The translations under genes and the position numbers were made by a program. Below the pieces are notes generated by a model, which was not told where the DNA came from, made no database searches, and saw nothing but the letters and a program-made list of their open reading frames with translations. A stretch of DNA of 64,000 bases from Mycobacterium sp. 141 (GTDB lineage: Bacteria > Actinomycetota > Actinomycetes > Mycobacteriales > Mycobacteriaceae): assembly GCF_000382405.1 (NCBI RefSeq), contig NZ_KB908275.1:1-64000 (forward strand), in the 5' to 3' direction. Positions 15,824-23,275 of this stretch are shown here, piece after piece. How positions within the stretch are numbered: the first letter of the stretch is position 1; each line of letters opens with the position of its first letter.

Positions 15824-17605
15824 CTAGCCGGTATTGGCCAGCGCCGGGCGCAGGAATTCCCCGGTGAGTGTGACCGCGGGGGTCGACGAGTCCCCGCCGA
15901 CGATCAGCGTCGCGAACGCGATGTCACCGACGATGCCGGCAAACCAACCGTGGGAATGGGTGTTGTCGCCGTATTCGGCCGTTCCGGTCTTGCCGCCGAG
16001 ATCGGGGATGTCGCTGAGTTCGGCGGCGGTGCCCTCGGTCACCGTCTGGCGCATCATCGCGCGCAGCGCGTCAACGACGTCGGGCGACAACGGCACCGAG
16101 GGCTTGTCGGAGGTGGTCTTCTCGCCGTCGACCAGCATCGGCACGATCGTCGAACCATGCGCCAGGCTGGCCTCGGCGACCGCGAGGCCGAACGGGCTGA
16201 CCGTGACGGTGCCCTGGCCGATACCGTTCTCCACCCGCTGTGCGGCGGTGTCGGCGTTGGGTACCTTCCCGGTGACGGTCGTCAGTCCCGGCACGGTGAA
16301 GTCCACACCGATGCCGAAGTCGCGCGCGGTGTTGGTCAGGGCGTCGGCGGGCAGCTTGTCGGCCAGCGCCGCCATGCTGGTGTTGCAGGAATGCGCGAAC
16401 GCCGAACTCAGTGGCACCGTCCCCAGATCGAAGTTGTTCTCGTTGGGGATGGTCCGGTTCTCGATGGTCACTTGCCCGGGGCAGGCGACCGGGGTCTGCG
16501 GCGTCACGAGGTCGGCCTTGAGTGCGGCCGCGGTGGTGATGGTCTTGAACGTCGAGCCCGGTGGGTAGAGCCCGGAAAATACGATGGCCCCTTGCGGATC
16601 GGCGGCGGCGTTCTGCGCGGCGGCCAGGATGCCACCCGTCGAACTCGACAGGGCGATGAGCACCGCAGGCCGGGATTCGGTCGCGACGGCGCGCTGGGCG
16701 AGCAACTGCAGCCGCAAGTCCAGCGAGGTCTGCACCGGCTCGGTCGGGGCCGGCGGGGTGGAGATCAACCGTTGCGCCGCGGCGCCTTTGGCGTCGACCA
16801 GATAGACCGACCATCCCGCGGATCGGGTGATGCGGTCATGCCAGAGCGGTTCCAGGCCGCTGATCGCCGGGGAGTCCAGCTCCCGGTTGGCCGTGAGCAG
16901 CTCGCCCTGTTCGACGACGGTGACGCCGGGGATCGGCGTGAGTTGATCGCGGACCTTGGCCAAGTCGTCCTCACGCAGCTTGATGACGGTGACACGGTCG
17001 TCCTGTGTGGAGTTCAACTGTGCGGCAATGGAATCCGGTGTGGTGGTGGGATCGAACTGGTTGAGCAGCGCCGCCAGGGCGGCTGCTGATTCCGGATGGG
17101 TGCGGTCCAGGTTGATGACCCCGACGGTCTGCCAGTTCATCAACGGCTGACCGGTTCGGTCGAGCACGGGAGTCTGCAGCTCGCTGTCCTGGCTGTACTG
17201 AAAACTCAGGCCGTCCTGCAGATCACGGTGCAACAACGTCGGCGACCAGGTGATGCGCCAGTTGTCGCCGGACTTGGCGGCCGATCCGGTGGTGTCATAT
17301 CCGAAATCGTGTCCCTCGCCCCAGGACCACTGGTATTTCAGGTCGAAGCCGTTCTCCTGGCCGTCGGCGGGTGACGAGGCGACGGTCAGTTTGGCGTGCT
17401 CGCCCATGCCGTTGAACATGGCGGTGATCGTCTTTTCGGCCGTGGCCGGATCACTGGTCTGTTCGGCGGCCGCGTGTGCGTCCTTGCGTTGCAGGGCATC
17501 GGCGAAGGACGCGAAAACGTCAGCGGGCTTGGGTGCCGACGAGCAACTGACGACCCCCAGCAGCAGACCAAGCAGCGCGAGCACGCTCAGGACGCGTCGG
17601 CTCAT
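15824..17605 (-). CDS. Penicillin-binding lipoprotein, class B-like transpeptidase with MecA N-terminal domain
   Basis: This is a cell-wall D,D-transpeptidase of 593 residues. The lipobox VVSC (Cys21) ends a signal peptide; an NTF2-like MecA_N domain follows (about 25-140), then a dimerisation domain, then the transpeptidase domain with SxxK as STFK, SxN as SCN and KTG as KTGTAEY, all intact. It resembles the PBP-lipo protein I recall as Rv2864c. The start is ATG 17605 because the lipoprotein signal begins there; an open frame to 17815 overlaps the upstream gene and is rejected. The ATG overlaps the stop of the SGNH hydrolase gene by 4 bp, suggesting cotranscription. Confidence 0.88.
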   Translation of the reverse strand: MSRRVLSVLALLGLLLGVVSCSSAPKPADVFASFADALQRKDAHAAAEQTSDPATAEKTITAMFNGMGEHAKLTVASSPADGQENGFDLKYQWSWGEGHDFGYDTTGSAAKSGDNWRITWSPTLLHRDLQDGLSFQYSQDSELQTPVLDRTGQPLMNWQTVGVINLDRTHPESAAALAALLNQFDPTTTPDSIAAQLNSTQDDRVTVIKLREDDLAKVRDQLTPIPGVTVVEQGELLTANRELDSPAISGLEPLWHDRITRSAGWSVYLVDAKGAAAQRLISTPPAPTEPVQTSLDLRLQLLAQRAVATESRPAVLIALSSSTGGILAAAQNAAADPQGAIVFSGLYPPGSTFKTITTAAALKADLVTPQTPVACPGQVTIENRTIPNENNFDLGTVPLSSAFAHSCNTSMAALADKLPADALTNTARDFGIGVDFTVPGLTTVTGKVPNADTAAQRVENGIGQGTVTVSPFGLAVAEASLAHGSTIVPMLVDGEKTTSDKPSVPLSPDVVDALRAMMRQTVTEGTAAELSDIPDLGGKTGTAEYGDNTHSHGWFAGIVGDIAFATLIVGGDSSTPAVTLTGEFLRPALANTG

Positions 17606-18261
17606 GCCGGCACCAGCGCGCGGATCTGCTCGCTGAGAGCCACTCCGAGATCGTGGTTGTTGGCCTCGGTGAAGTGAATGCCGTCGACTCCCTGCGTGGT
17701 CAGCACCGAGCCCGCGTCGAAGAACGGGACTTTCATGAACGACGCGAGTGCACCGTAGACCGTGGCCAGCTCGGCTGACTTGCGTTGCCCACCTTCGAAG
17801 ATCAACTGGAACCACGGATGCGGCATCGGTGCCAACGGTGGCGGCGCGACCATCAGCACCTGCGGCGCGGGATAGACCGTGCCCACCCCGCCGGCACTCG
17901 TGAGCACCTTGGTCACCAGCACTGACATGCCCAGCGCTATGTCCAGCGGCTCGCGTCGGAAGTACGCCTTGGTGTCATTGGTGCCCAACATGACGACGAC
18001 CAGGTCGAGAGGAAGGTGGGCGGCCAGGCAGGACGGCAGGTACGCAGCACCGTTGAGCCGCGGATCGGTCGGGTCGTCGATGTTCGTGGTGCGGGCGCTG
18101 AGACCCTCCTCGATCACCTCGTAATCCGCGCCGAGCCGGTCGGCCAGCACCCCGGTCCAGCGGATGTGGCGCGGGAACCGTTCTGTGGGTGCGCCGTCCG
18201 TGACGGGCACCCAGCCCCACGTCAGCGAGTCACCGAAACACAGAATTCGCTTGGCCACCAT
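17602..18261 (-). CDS. SGNH/GDSL hydrolase, MsAcT-like acyltransferase/esterase
   Basis: This is a 219-residue serine hydrolase. It has the block-I GDSLTWGW motif (Ser12), block-III GTND and block-V DGIHF with the catalytic Asp and His. The sequence matches what I remember of the M. smegmatis acyltransferase/arylesterase MsAcT over almost its whole length (ILCFGDSLTWGW, EEGLSARTTNIDDPTDPRLN, YPAPQVL), an enzyme known for acyl transfer in water. No signal peptide is seen. ATG 18261 or the adjacent GTG 18258 (MAKRILC) may start it. It is first in an apparent two-gene operon with the penicillin-binding lipoprotein; the physiological substrate is unknown. Confidence 0.85.
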   Translation of the reverse strand: MVAKRILCFGDSLTWGWVPVTDGAPTERFPRHIRWTGVLADRLGADYEVIEEGLSARTTNIDDPTDPRLNGAAYLPSCLAAHLPLDLVVVMLGTNDTKAYFRREPLDIALGMSVLVTKVLTSAGGVGTVYPAPQVLMVAPPPLAPMPHPWFQLIFEGGQRKSAELATVYGALASFMKVPFFDAGSVLTTQGVDGIHFTEANNHDLGVALSEQIRALVPA

Positions 18262-18342
18262 GGACCAAGCACATCACATACCTAGGACGTCGAGCTCTTC
18301 TTCGACGACGGCTTCGGCGTGTCTTTCTTCGGTGCTATGTCG

Positions 18343-18855
18343 TCAGGGGCAGGTGATCTCCACTTCGTACGACTTGGTTACTGCTCCTGCCGTCGGGTTG
18401 GCCATATCCATCCCGGTGGCATTTCCCTTGATGGTGTAGGTGTTTCCGTCCTTGGTGGCCTCGGCGCTACCGCCGGGGACGCCGGGTGTGTAGCCGAGCG
18501 ACACTCCGTCGATGTTGCCCAGTGCCAAGGCGGTGACAGTCGGCGAGTCACCGGGCGTGAGGGTCGCGCTGACGCCCGTCGGCGCCTGTCCGACGGCCAA
18601 GCTGACGGTGTTCGCAACCGTCGCACATACCACTGAACCCTCGACCTGATGGTCTTGGCCGTCGATGGTGACCTTGGCGGTACCCGTCCCCGTGGTGGCG
18701 GTGGCACCGCCTCCCGGTGCCGACATTGTCGCCGTCGCCGAGACCGTCGCCGACGAACCACCCGATTCCGATTTCTTCTCGCTCGACGAACAGCCCGACA
18801 ATCCGGCGATGATGATCGCCGCGCCCCCGACGGTTACTACGAACCCACGTTTCAT
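18343..18855 (-). CDS. lpqH: LpqH (19-kDa antigen) lipoprotein
   Basis: This is a surface lipoprotein of 170 residues. The signal peptide MKRGFVVTVGGAAIIIAGLSGC ends with the lipidated Cys22, followed by a Ser/Thr/Gly-rich flexible linker (about 23-60) and the LpqH beta domain. It aligns well with the M. tuberculosis 19-kDa protein as I remember it (SVVCAT, LGNIDGVSLGYT, ATKDGNTY, GMDMANP, final ITCP). Two cysteines (VVC and TCP) are placed for the family disulfide. A strong GGAGGAG precedes the ATG. In M. tuberculosis lpqH lies near the alkyl-sulfatase gene; here it is about 13 kb away. Confidence 0.9.
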   Translation of the reverse strand: MKRGFVVTVGGAAIIIAGLSGCSSSEKKSESGGSSATVSATATMSAPGGGATATTGTGTAKVTIDGQDHQVEGSVVCATVANTVSLAVGQAPTGVSATLTPGDSPTVTALALGNIDGVSLGYTPGVPGGSAEATKDGNTYTIKGNATGMDMANPTAGAVTKSYEVEITCP

Positions 18856-18991
18856 CACTGCTCTCCTCCAGGTATGCGGCCCGTCGACGGTGACGGGCCA
18901 TCTTGAGCAGTATGGGGTGAGCAGCCGGTGGTGGCGACGGATTGGCCGAATTGTCCAGCCCAGCATCGGCAACGATCGTGGGTTCAGTATC

Positions 18992-19085
18992 ATGCAGACC
19001 TTGCGAACCCTCGATGAGCGGTTCCGCGACTTACCTGAATTCGCCTATATCCCAAACTGTTTCGAGATACAGAAGTGCGATCCCC
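18992..19085 (+). pseudogene. 5' remnant of a haloalkane dehalogenase gene
   Basis: An ATG at 18992 opens a frame whose first 26-30 codons read MQTLRTLDERFRDLPEF then AYIPNCFEI. This matches the conserved N-terminus of haloalkane dehalogenases (M..LRTPD.RF..L..F.Y.P.Y.EV). The reading frame then runs into the 3' end of the oppositely oriented lipoprotein gene and stops at 19102; no alpha/beta-hydrolase core follows. It is therefore a decayed fragment. It lies in the 233-bp gap between two LpqH paralogues. Confidence 0.6.
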
Positions 19086-19088
19086 GCC

Positions 19089-19601
19089 TCAGGGGCAGGT
19101 GACTGCGATGTCGAACGGGGTCTCGACGGGAGGCTCGGTGCTCGCGGAGTTGGAGCCCATACCGCTGCCGGTCACCGTGTAGTTCTTGCCGTCGTGGGTA
19201 GCGACCGCAGACGTGGCGGACACGCCTTCGACGTAGGCCAGTGCCGGTCCGTCGGAACCGATATCGCCGATGCTCACCGACTTCACCGACGGTGCGTCAC
19301 CGTCGGTGAGTTCGACGGTGGTGTGCAGGTGGCCCTCGATGTTGATGGTGGTCAGCCCGTCCTTGGTTTCGCAACCGATCCCGGTGAATGGGGCAGCATC
19401 GTTGGTGCCGAAGATCACTCGGGCTTGATCGGGTTGCGCGGGCGTCACCGGCGGTGGTGTGGACGTCGAGGTTTCGTGGCCGGGTGCCGTCGGTCCGGGC
19501 GCTTGGGAACCGCCCGGCGAACCCGAATTCTGCGACGAACACCCGACAGTCCCGGCCAGCAACGTCGCGACTCCGGCGGCGACGACGAATCTGTGCTTCA
19601 C
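19089..19601 (-). CDS. LpqH-family lipoprotein, second paralogue
   Basis: This is a lipoprotein of 170 residues, the same length as the upstream LpqH. The signal peptide MKHRFVVAAGVATLLAGTVGC ends with Cys21; a Pro/Ser/Thr-rich linker follows, then an LpqH fold with IGCETKDG, SIGDIGSDGPALAYVEG, THDGKNYTVTG and final VTCP. Both family cysteines are kept. Sequence identity to the neighbouring LpqH looks low, so this is an old duplication. I chose GTG 19601 to give a compact signal peptide; ATG 19631 (MGRTRPYSFV...) is possible and would lengthen the n-region by ten residues. Confidence 0.8.
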   Translation of the reverse strand: MKHRFVVAAGVATLLAGTVGCSSQNSGSPGGSQAPGPTAPGHETSTSTPPPVTPAQPDQARVIFGTNDAAPFTGIGCETKDGLTTINIEGHLHTTVELTDGDAPSVKSVSIGDIGSDGPALAYVEGVSATSAVATHDGKNYTVTGSGMGSNSASTEPPVETPFDIAVTCP

Positions 19602-19645
19602 GACAAACGAGTATGGTCGCGTGCGCCCCATGACGGAAGTCGGAC

Positions 19646-20905
19646 GTGCATCCGGTTGAATACCTGCTTGTGGGCGAGCCGTACTTCACCGTGGAAGCCG
19701 AGCTGCCGGGCCGGCTCGGCCGGGTCGGGGTGATCCGCACTCCGCACGGCGACATCCACACGCCGGCATTCATCGCCGTCGGCACTGCGGCCACCGTCAA
19801 GTCTGTGCTGCCGGAGACCATGAAACAGCTTGGCGCCCAGGCGATCCTGGCCAACGCCTACCATCTGTACCTGCAACCCGGTCCGGACATCGTGGCCGAG
19901 GCCGGCGGGTTGGGCGCGTTCATGAACTGGCCGGGCCCGACTTTCACCGACAGCGGCGGCTTCCAGGTGATGTCGCTGGGGGTTGGGTTCAAGAAAGTCC
20001 TGGCGATGGACACCGCCAGGCTGCAGACCGACGACATCATCGCCAAGGGCAAGGAGCGGCTCGCGGTCGTCGACGAGGACGGGGTCACGTTCCGGTCACA
20101 CGTCGACGGCTCGAAGCATCGGTTCACCCCCGAGGTCTCGATCGGTATCCAGAACAAACTCGGCGCGGACATCATCTTCGCGTTCGATGAGCTCACCACG
20201 CTCGTCAACACCCGCGGCTACCAGGAAAGCTCGGTGCAGCGCACACACGAGTGGGCGGTGCGGTGCCTGACCGAGCACCACCGGCTGCAGGCCCGCTCAC
20301 CCGAGCGGCCGCGGCAGGCACTGTTCGGGGTGGTGCAGGGCGCCCAATACGAGGATTTGCGGCGTCAGGCCGCGCGCGGGCTGACCGAGATCCGCACTGC
20401 CGACGGCCACGGGTTCGACGGCTACGGCATCGGCGGCGCTTTGGAGAAGCAGAACCTGGCCACCATCGTCGGCTGGGTCAGCAGCGAGCTGCCCGCCGAC
20501 AAGCCGCGCCATTTGCTCGGGATCAGCGAACCCGACGACCTGTTCGATGCGGTGGCGGCCGGCGCGGACACGTTCGACTGTGTGTCGCCGTCACGAGTGG
20601 CCCGCAACGCGGCGGTCTACTCGTCGACCGGGCGGTTCAACATCACCGGCGCCCGGTACAAGCGGGACTTCACCCAGATCGACGCTGAATGCGACTGCTA
20701 CACGTGCGCCAACTACTCGCGGGCCTACCTCCGGCACCTGTTCAAGGCCAAGGAGATGTTGTCGGCGACGCTGTGCACGATCCACAACGAGCGGTTCGTG
20801 ATCCGGCTGGTCGACCAGATCCGCGCCTCGATCCTGGCCGGTGAGTTCGATGAGCTGCGGGCGCACGTGTTGGGGCGTTACTACGGCACTGCGGCGCGGA
20901 AGTAA
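19646..20905 (+). CDS. tgt: tRNA-guanine transglycosylase
   Basis: This enzyme exchanges guanine 34 for a queuine-type base in GUN-anticodon tRNAs. It has 419 residues, somewhat longer than the usual 370-380. The active-site aspartate regions FTDSGGFQ (about residues 99-106) and DCVSPSR (about 311-317) are present, as is the zinc site CDCYTC plus a distal His (LCTIHNE). The start is GTG 19646 with GGAAG upstream. It lies alone between a lipoprotein and a P450 gene, but gluQ, which modifies queuosine in tRNA-Asp, is 1.4 kb downstream on the other strand. No preQ biosynthesis gene is in the window. Confidence 0.9.
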   Translation: MHPVEYLLVGEPYFTVEAELPGRLGRVGVIRTPHGDIHTPAFIAVGTAATVKSVLPETMKQLGAQAILANAYHLYLQPGPDIVAEAGGLGAFMNWPGPTFTDSGGFQVMSLGVGFKKVLAMDTARLQTDDIIAKGKERLAVVDEDGVTFRSHVDGSKHRFTPEVSIGIQNKLGADIIFAFDELTTLVNTRGYQESSVQRTHEWAVRCLTEHHRLQARSPERPRQALFGVVQGAQYEDLRRQAARGLTEIRTADGHGFDGYGIGGALEKQNLATIVGWVSSELPADKPRHLLGISEPDDLFDAVAAGADTFDCVSPSRVARNAAVYSSTGRFNITGARYKRDFTQIDAECDCYTCANYSRAYLRHLFKAKEMLSATLCTIHNERFVIRLVDQIRASILAGEFDELRAHVLGRYYGTAARK

Positions 20906-20947
20906 CCGCTGACCTGCCCGCTTCTTCAACGCGTGCACAATAAGTAG

Positions 20948-22174
20948 ATGACGACCGTCGCAGAAGATCAGTCGCTCCTGCTGCAGTTGCTCGATCCCGC
21001 CAGCCGAGCGGACCCCTACCCGGTGTACCGGCGGATCCGCGAGCGCGGCCCGCTGCGGATGCCCGAGTCCAATGTCGCGGTGTTCTCCACGTTCGCCGAG
21101 TGCGACGCGGTGCTGCGGCATCCGGCATCGTGCAGTGACCGCAGGAAATCCACTGTGGCACAACGCCGAATCGCTGTCGAGGGCGAGGCTTCACAGAGCG
21201 GCGCCACCAGCTTCCTGTTTCTCGACGCACCCGACCACACGCGGCTGCGTGGATTGGTCAGCAAGGCATTCGTGCCGAAAGTGGTCAAGGCGCTCGAACC
21301 GGACATCCGGGCGCTGGTGGACGGTCTGCTCGACCAGGCCGAGGCCGGTGCCGGTTCGTTCGACGCGATTGCCGAACTGGCCTACCCGCTGCCGGTCGCG
21401 GTGATCTGCCGACTACTGGGCGTACCGGTCGAGGATGAGCCCAAGTTCCGCGACGCCTCGGCACTGCTGGCCCAGTCGCTCGACCCGTTCTTGGCGATGA
21501 CCGGCTCGGTGTCCGAACTGTTCGACCAGCAGATGGCCGCCGGTCAGTGGCTCAGCGAATATCTCCGGGACCTGATCGCCCAACGGCGGCGGAAGCCGGG
21601 GGAGGATCTGATGTCGGCGCTGGTTCAGGTCGAGGAATCCGGTGACCAGCTCACCGAGGACGAGATCATCGCCACCTGCGATCTGCTGCTCATCGCCGGG
21701 CACGAGACGACGGTGAACCTGATCGCCAACGCGGTGCTGGCGATGCTGCGGAATCCGCGGCAGTGGACGGCCCTCGGCAGTGACTCCGCCCGGGTGTCGA
21801 GCGTGATCGAGGAGACCATGCGCCATGACCCTCCGGTGCAACTGGTCTCCCGAATTGCCGGGGATGACATGACGATCGGTGATGTCCACATTCCCGAGGG
21901 CGACACCATGCTGCTGTTGCTGGCTGCCGCACATCGCGACCCGGCCGTGTTCGAGCGGCCTGACGAGTTCGACCCGGACCGTGGCGGTATCCGCCATCTC
22001 GGGTTCGGCAAGGGGCCGCACTTCTGCCTCGGTGCGCCACTGGCCCGCCTCGAGGCTGCCGTGGCCCTGTCGGCGGTGACGGCGCGGTTCCCGAATGCCC
22101 GTCTCGGCGCCGAGCCGACATATAAGCCGAACGTGACGTTGCGCGGGATGTCGACCCTCCCCGTCGCCATCTAG
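20948..22174 (+). CDS. Cytochrome P450 (possibly CYP164 family)
   Basis: This is a soluble bacterial P450 monooxygenase of 408 residues. The I-helix oxygen-binding motif is AGHETT (about residues 253-258), the K-helix ExxR is EETMR, and the heme-binding loop is FGKGPHFCLG with the thiolate Cys near 359. No redox partner gene is adjacent. From its place between ligC/gluQ and lpqH I think of the CYP164 family described in M. smegmatis and M. leprae, but that assignment is from context and needs a database comparison. The substrate is unknown. Confidence 0.85.
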   Translation: MTTVAEDQSLLLQLLDPASRADPYPVYRRIRERGPLRMPESNVAVFSTFAECDAVLRHPASCSDRRKSTVAQRRIAVEGEASQSGATSFLFLDAPDHTRLRGLVSKAFVPKVVKALEPDIRALVDGLLDQAEAGAGSFDAIAELAYPLPVAVICRLLGVPVEDEPKFRDASALLAQSLDPFLAMTGSVSELFDQQMAAGQWLSEYLRDLIAQRRRKPGEDLMSALVQVEESGDQLTEDEIIATCDLLLIAGHETTVNLIANAVLAMLRNPRQWTALGSDSARVSSVIEETMRHDPPVQLVSRIAGDDMTIGDVHIPEGDTMLLLLAAAHRDPAVFERPDEFDPDRGGIRHLGFGKGPHFCLGAPLARLEAAVALSAVTARFPNARLGAEPTYKPNVTLRGMSTLPVAI

Positions 22175-22185
22175 GTGCTGCATTT

Positions 22186-22250
22186 CGCCGAGCGTGCGTG
22201 TCTGTTGCCCGCCACGCCGCGATTTGGCAGCAGTTTGCGCACGCTCGGCG
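22186..22250. repeat. 13-bp perfect inverted repeat between convergent genes
   Basis: CGCCGAGCGTGCG (22186-22198) and CGCACGCTCGGCG (22238-22250) are exact reverse complements with a 39-base loop. It lies between the P450 stop and the gluQ stop and can serve both as a terminator. The sequence style (GCGTGCGTGTCTGT, CGATTTGGCAGCAG) suggests a dispersed mycobacterial palindrome. Confidence 0.6.
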
Positions 22251-22270
22251 CGCCTGAGGCTTGGGCAGGC

Positions 22271-23152
22271 TCAGCTGGGTCGATATATCCACGGATGCCG
22301 TGGCAACCGGGCCGGGTCGAATCGCTGCAGCATGCCCTTTACGTCGAGCGGGGGCCAGCTCAGTGACGCGCTGATCTGTGCCAGTGCACGGTCGACACCG
22401 ATTTCGGCGAGGGTGACCGCACCGTCCCGTTTGGCCAGCCGGGCTCCGTCTTCGTTGAGCACCAGCGGCACATGGGCATACGTCGGTTCGGGATATCCCA
22501 GTAAGCGGGCCAGATAGGCCTGCCGCGGCGAAGAACTCAGCAGATCGTCGCCGCGGACCACCTGGTCGATACCCGTCGCCGCGTCGTCGACCACCACGGC
22601 GAGGTTGTAGGCGGGGACGCCGTCGCCGCGACGCACGACGAAATCGTCGACGATGCCGGTATAGGGGCCATGCAGCAAGTCGACGACGGTGCCGACGAAG
22701 GTGTCGGTGCGCAGCCGCAACGCCGGCGGCCGGCCGGTTTCTGCCTGCCGGGTCCGGCGCTGCGCGTCGGTCAGATCCCGGCAGGTGCCCGGGTAGGCGC
22801 CCTGCGGAGCGTGCGGGGCTTGTGGTGCCTGCGCGATATCTCTTCTGCTGCAATAGCATTCGTAGAGCAGGCCATCATCCCGCAACTGTTCGATGACTGC
22901 GTCGTATCGCTCGCGGTGTTCGGTCTGCCACTCGACCGGGCCGTCCCACGTCAATCCGATCGCCGCCAAGTCGTCGACCTGGCGGGTGCCGATATCGCTG
23001 AACGTCCGGTCGTCGAGATCCTCGACCCGCAGCAGGAACCGTCGTCCGGTCGACCGGGCGAACAGCCAGGCCAGCACAGCGGTGCGCAGATTGCCGATAT
23101 GCAGGTCGGCCGAAGGGCTCGGCGCGAACCGTCCGGCCGGGGTGAGGCTCAC
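22271..23152 (-). CDS. gluQ: Glutamyl-queuosine tRNA(Asp) synthetase
   Basis: This GltX-like paralogue lacks the anticodon-binding domain and attaches glutamate to queuosine 34 of tRNA-Asp. It has 293 residues, the usual GluQRS size. The HIGH-type motif is LHIGNLRTA and the KMSKS-type motif is LAKRDGA. The zinc region YECYCSRRDIA is visible, with a further Cys in TCRDL. I placed the start at GTG 23152 (MSLTPAGRFAPSP); the open frame to 23266 runs through an intergenic palindrome. With tgt upstream it indicates that this organism makes or salvages queuosine. Confidence 0.88.
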   Translation of the reverse strand: MSLTPAGRFAPSPSADLHIGNLRTAVLAWLFARSTGRRFLLRVEDLDDRTFSDIGTRQVDDLAAIGLTWDGPVEWQTEHRERYDAVIEQLRDDGLLYECYCSRRDIAQAPQAPHAPQGAYPGTCRDLTDAQRRTRQAETGRPPALRLRTDTFVGTVVDLLHGPYTGIVDDFVVRRGDGVPAYNLAVVVDDAATGIDQVVRGDDLLSSSPRQAYLARLLGYPEPTYAHVPLVLNEDGARLAKRDGAVTLAEIGVDRALAQISASLSWPPLDVKGMLQRFDPARLPRHPWIYRPS

Positions 23153-23211
23153 GACTGCAATGTAGCCAACGACAGTGCCCGGGCGCTGCCGCGTAGCGGC
23201 GAGCAACCTCG

Positions 23212-23275
23212 CCCGCGAATGTGAATCCTCCGCGAAATCTCGCGTGTTTTTTCGCACCAGCTTCACACTCGCGGG
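23212..23275. repeat. Inverted-repeat element overlapping the ligC1 stop codon
   Basis: CCCGCGAATGTGAA (23212-23225) pairs with TTCACACTCGCGGG (23262-23275) at 13 of 14 positions. Inside is a second palindrome, CGCGA-AATC-TCGCG (23231-23244). The right arm supplies the last codons and the TGA of ligC1 (stop complement 23263-23265), giving LigC1 a few residues beyond the VPGLR at which I recall M. tuberculosis LigC ending. It has the same plan as the element at 14041-14106. Confidence 0.55.

Noticed and set aside
17606..17815. N-terminal extension of the PBP lipoprotein
   Set aside because: It overlaps the SGNH hydrolase gene and would bury the lipoprotein signal peptide.
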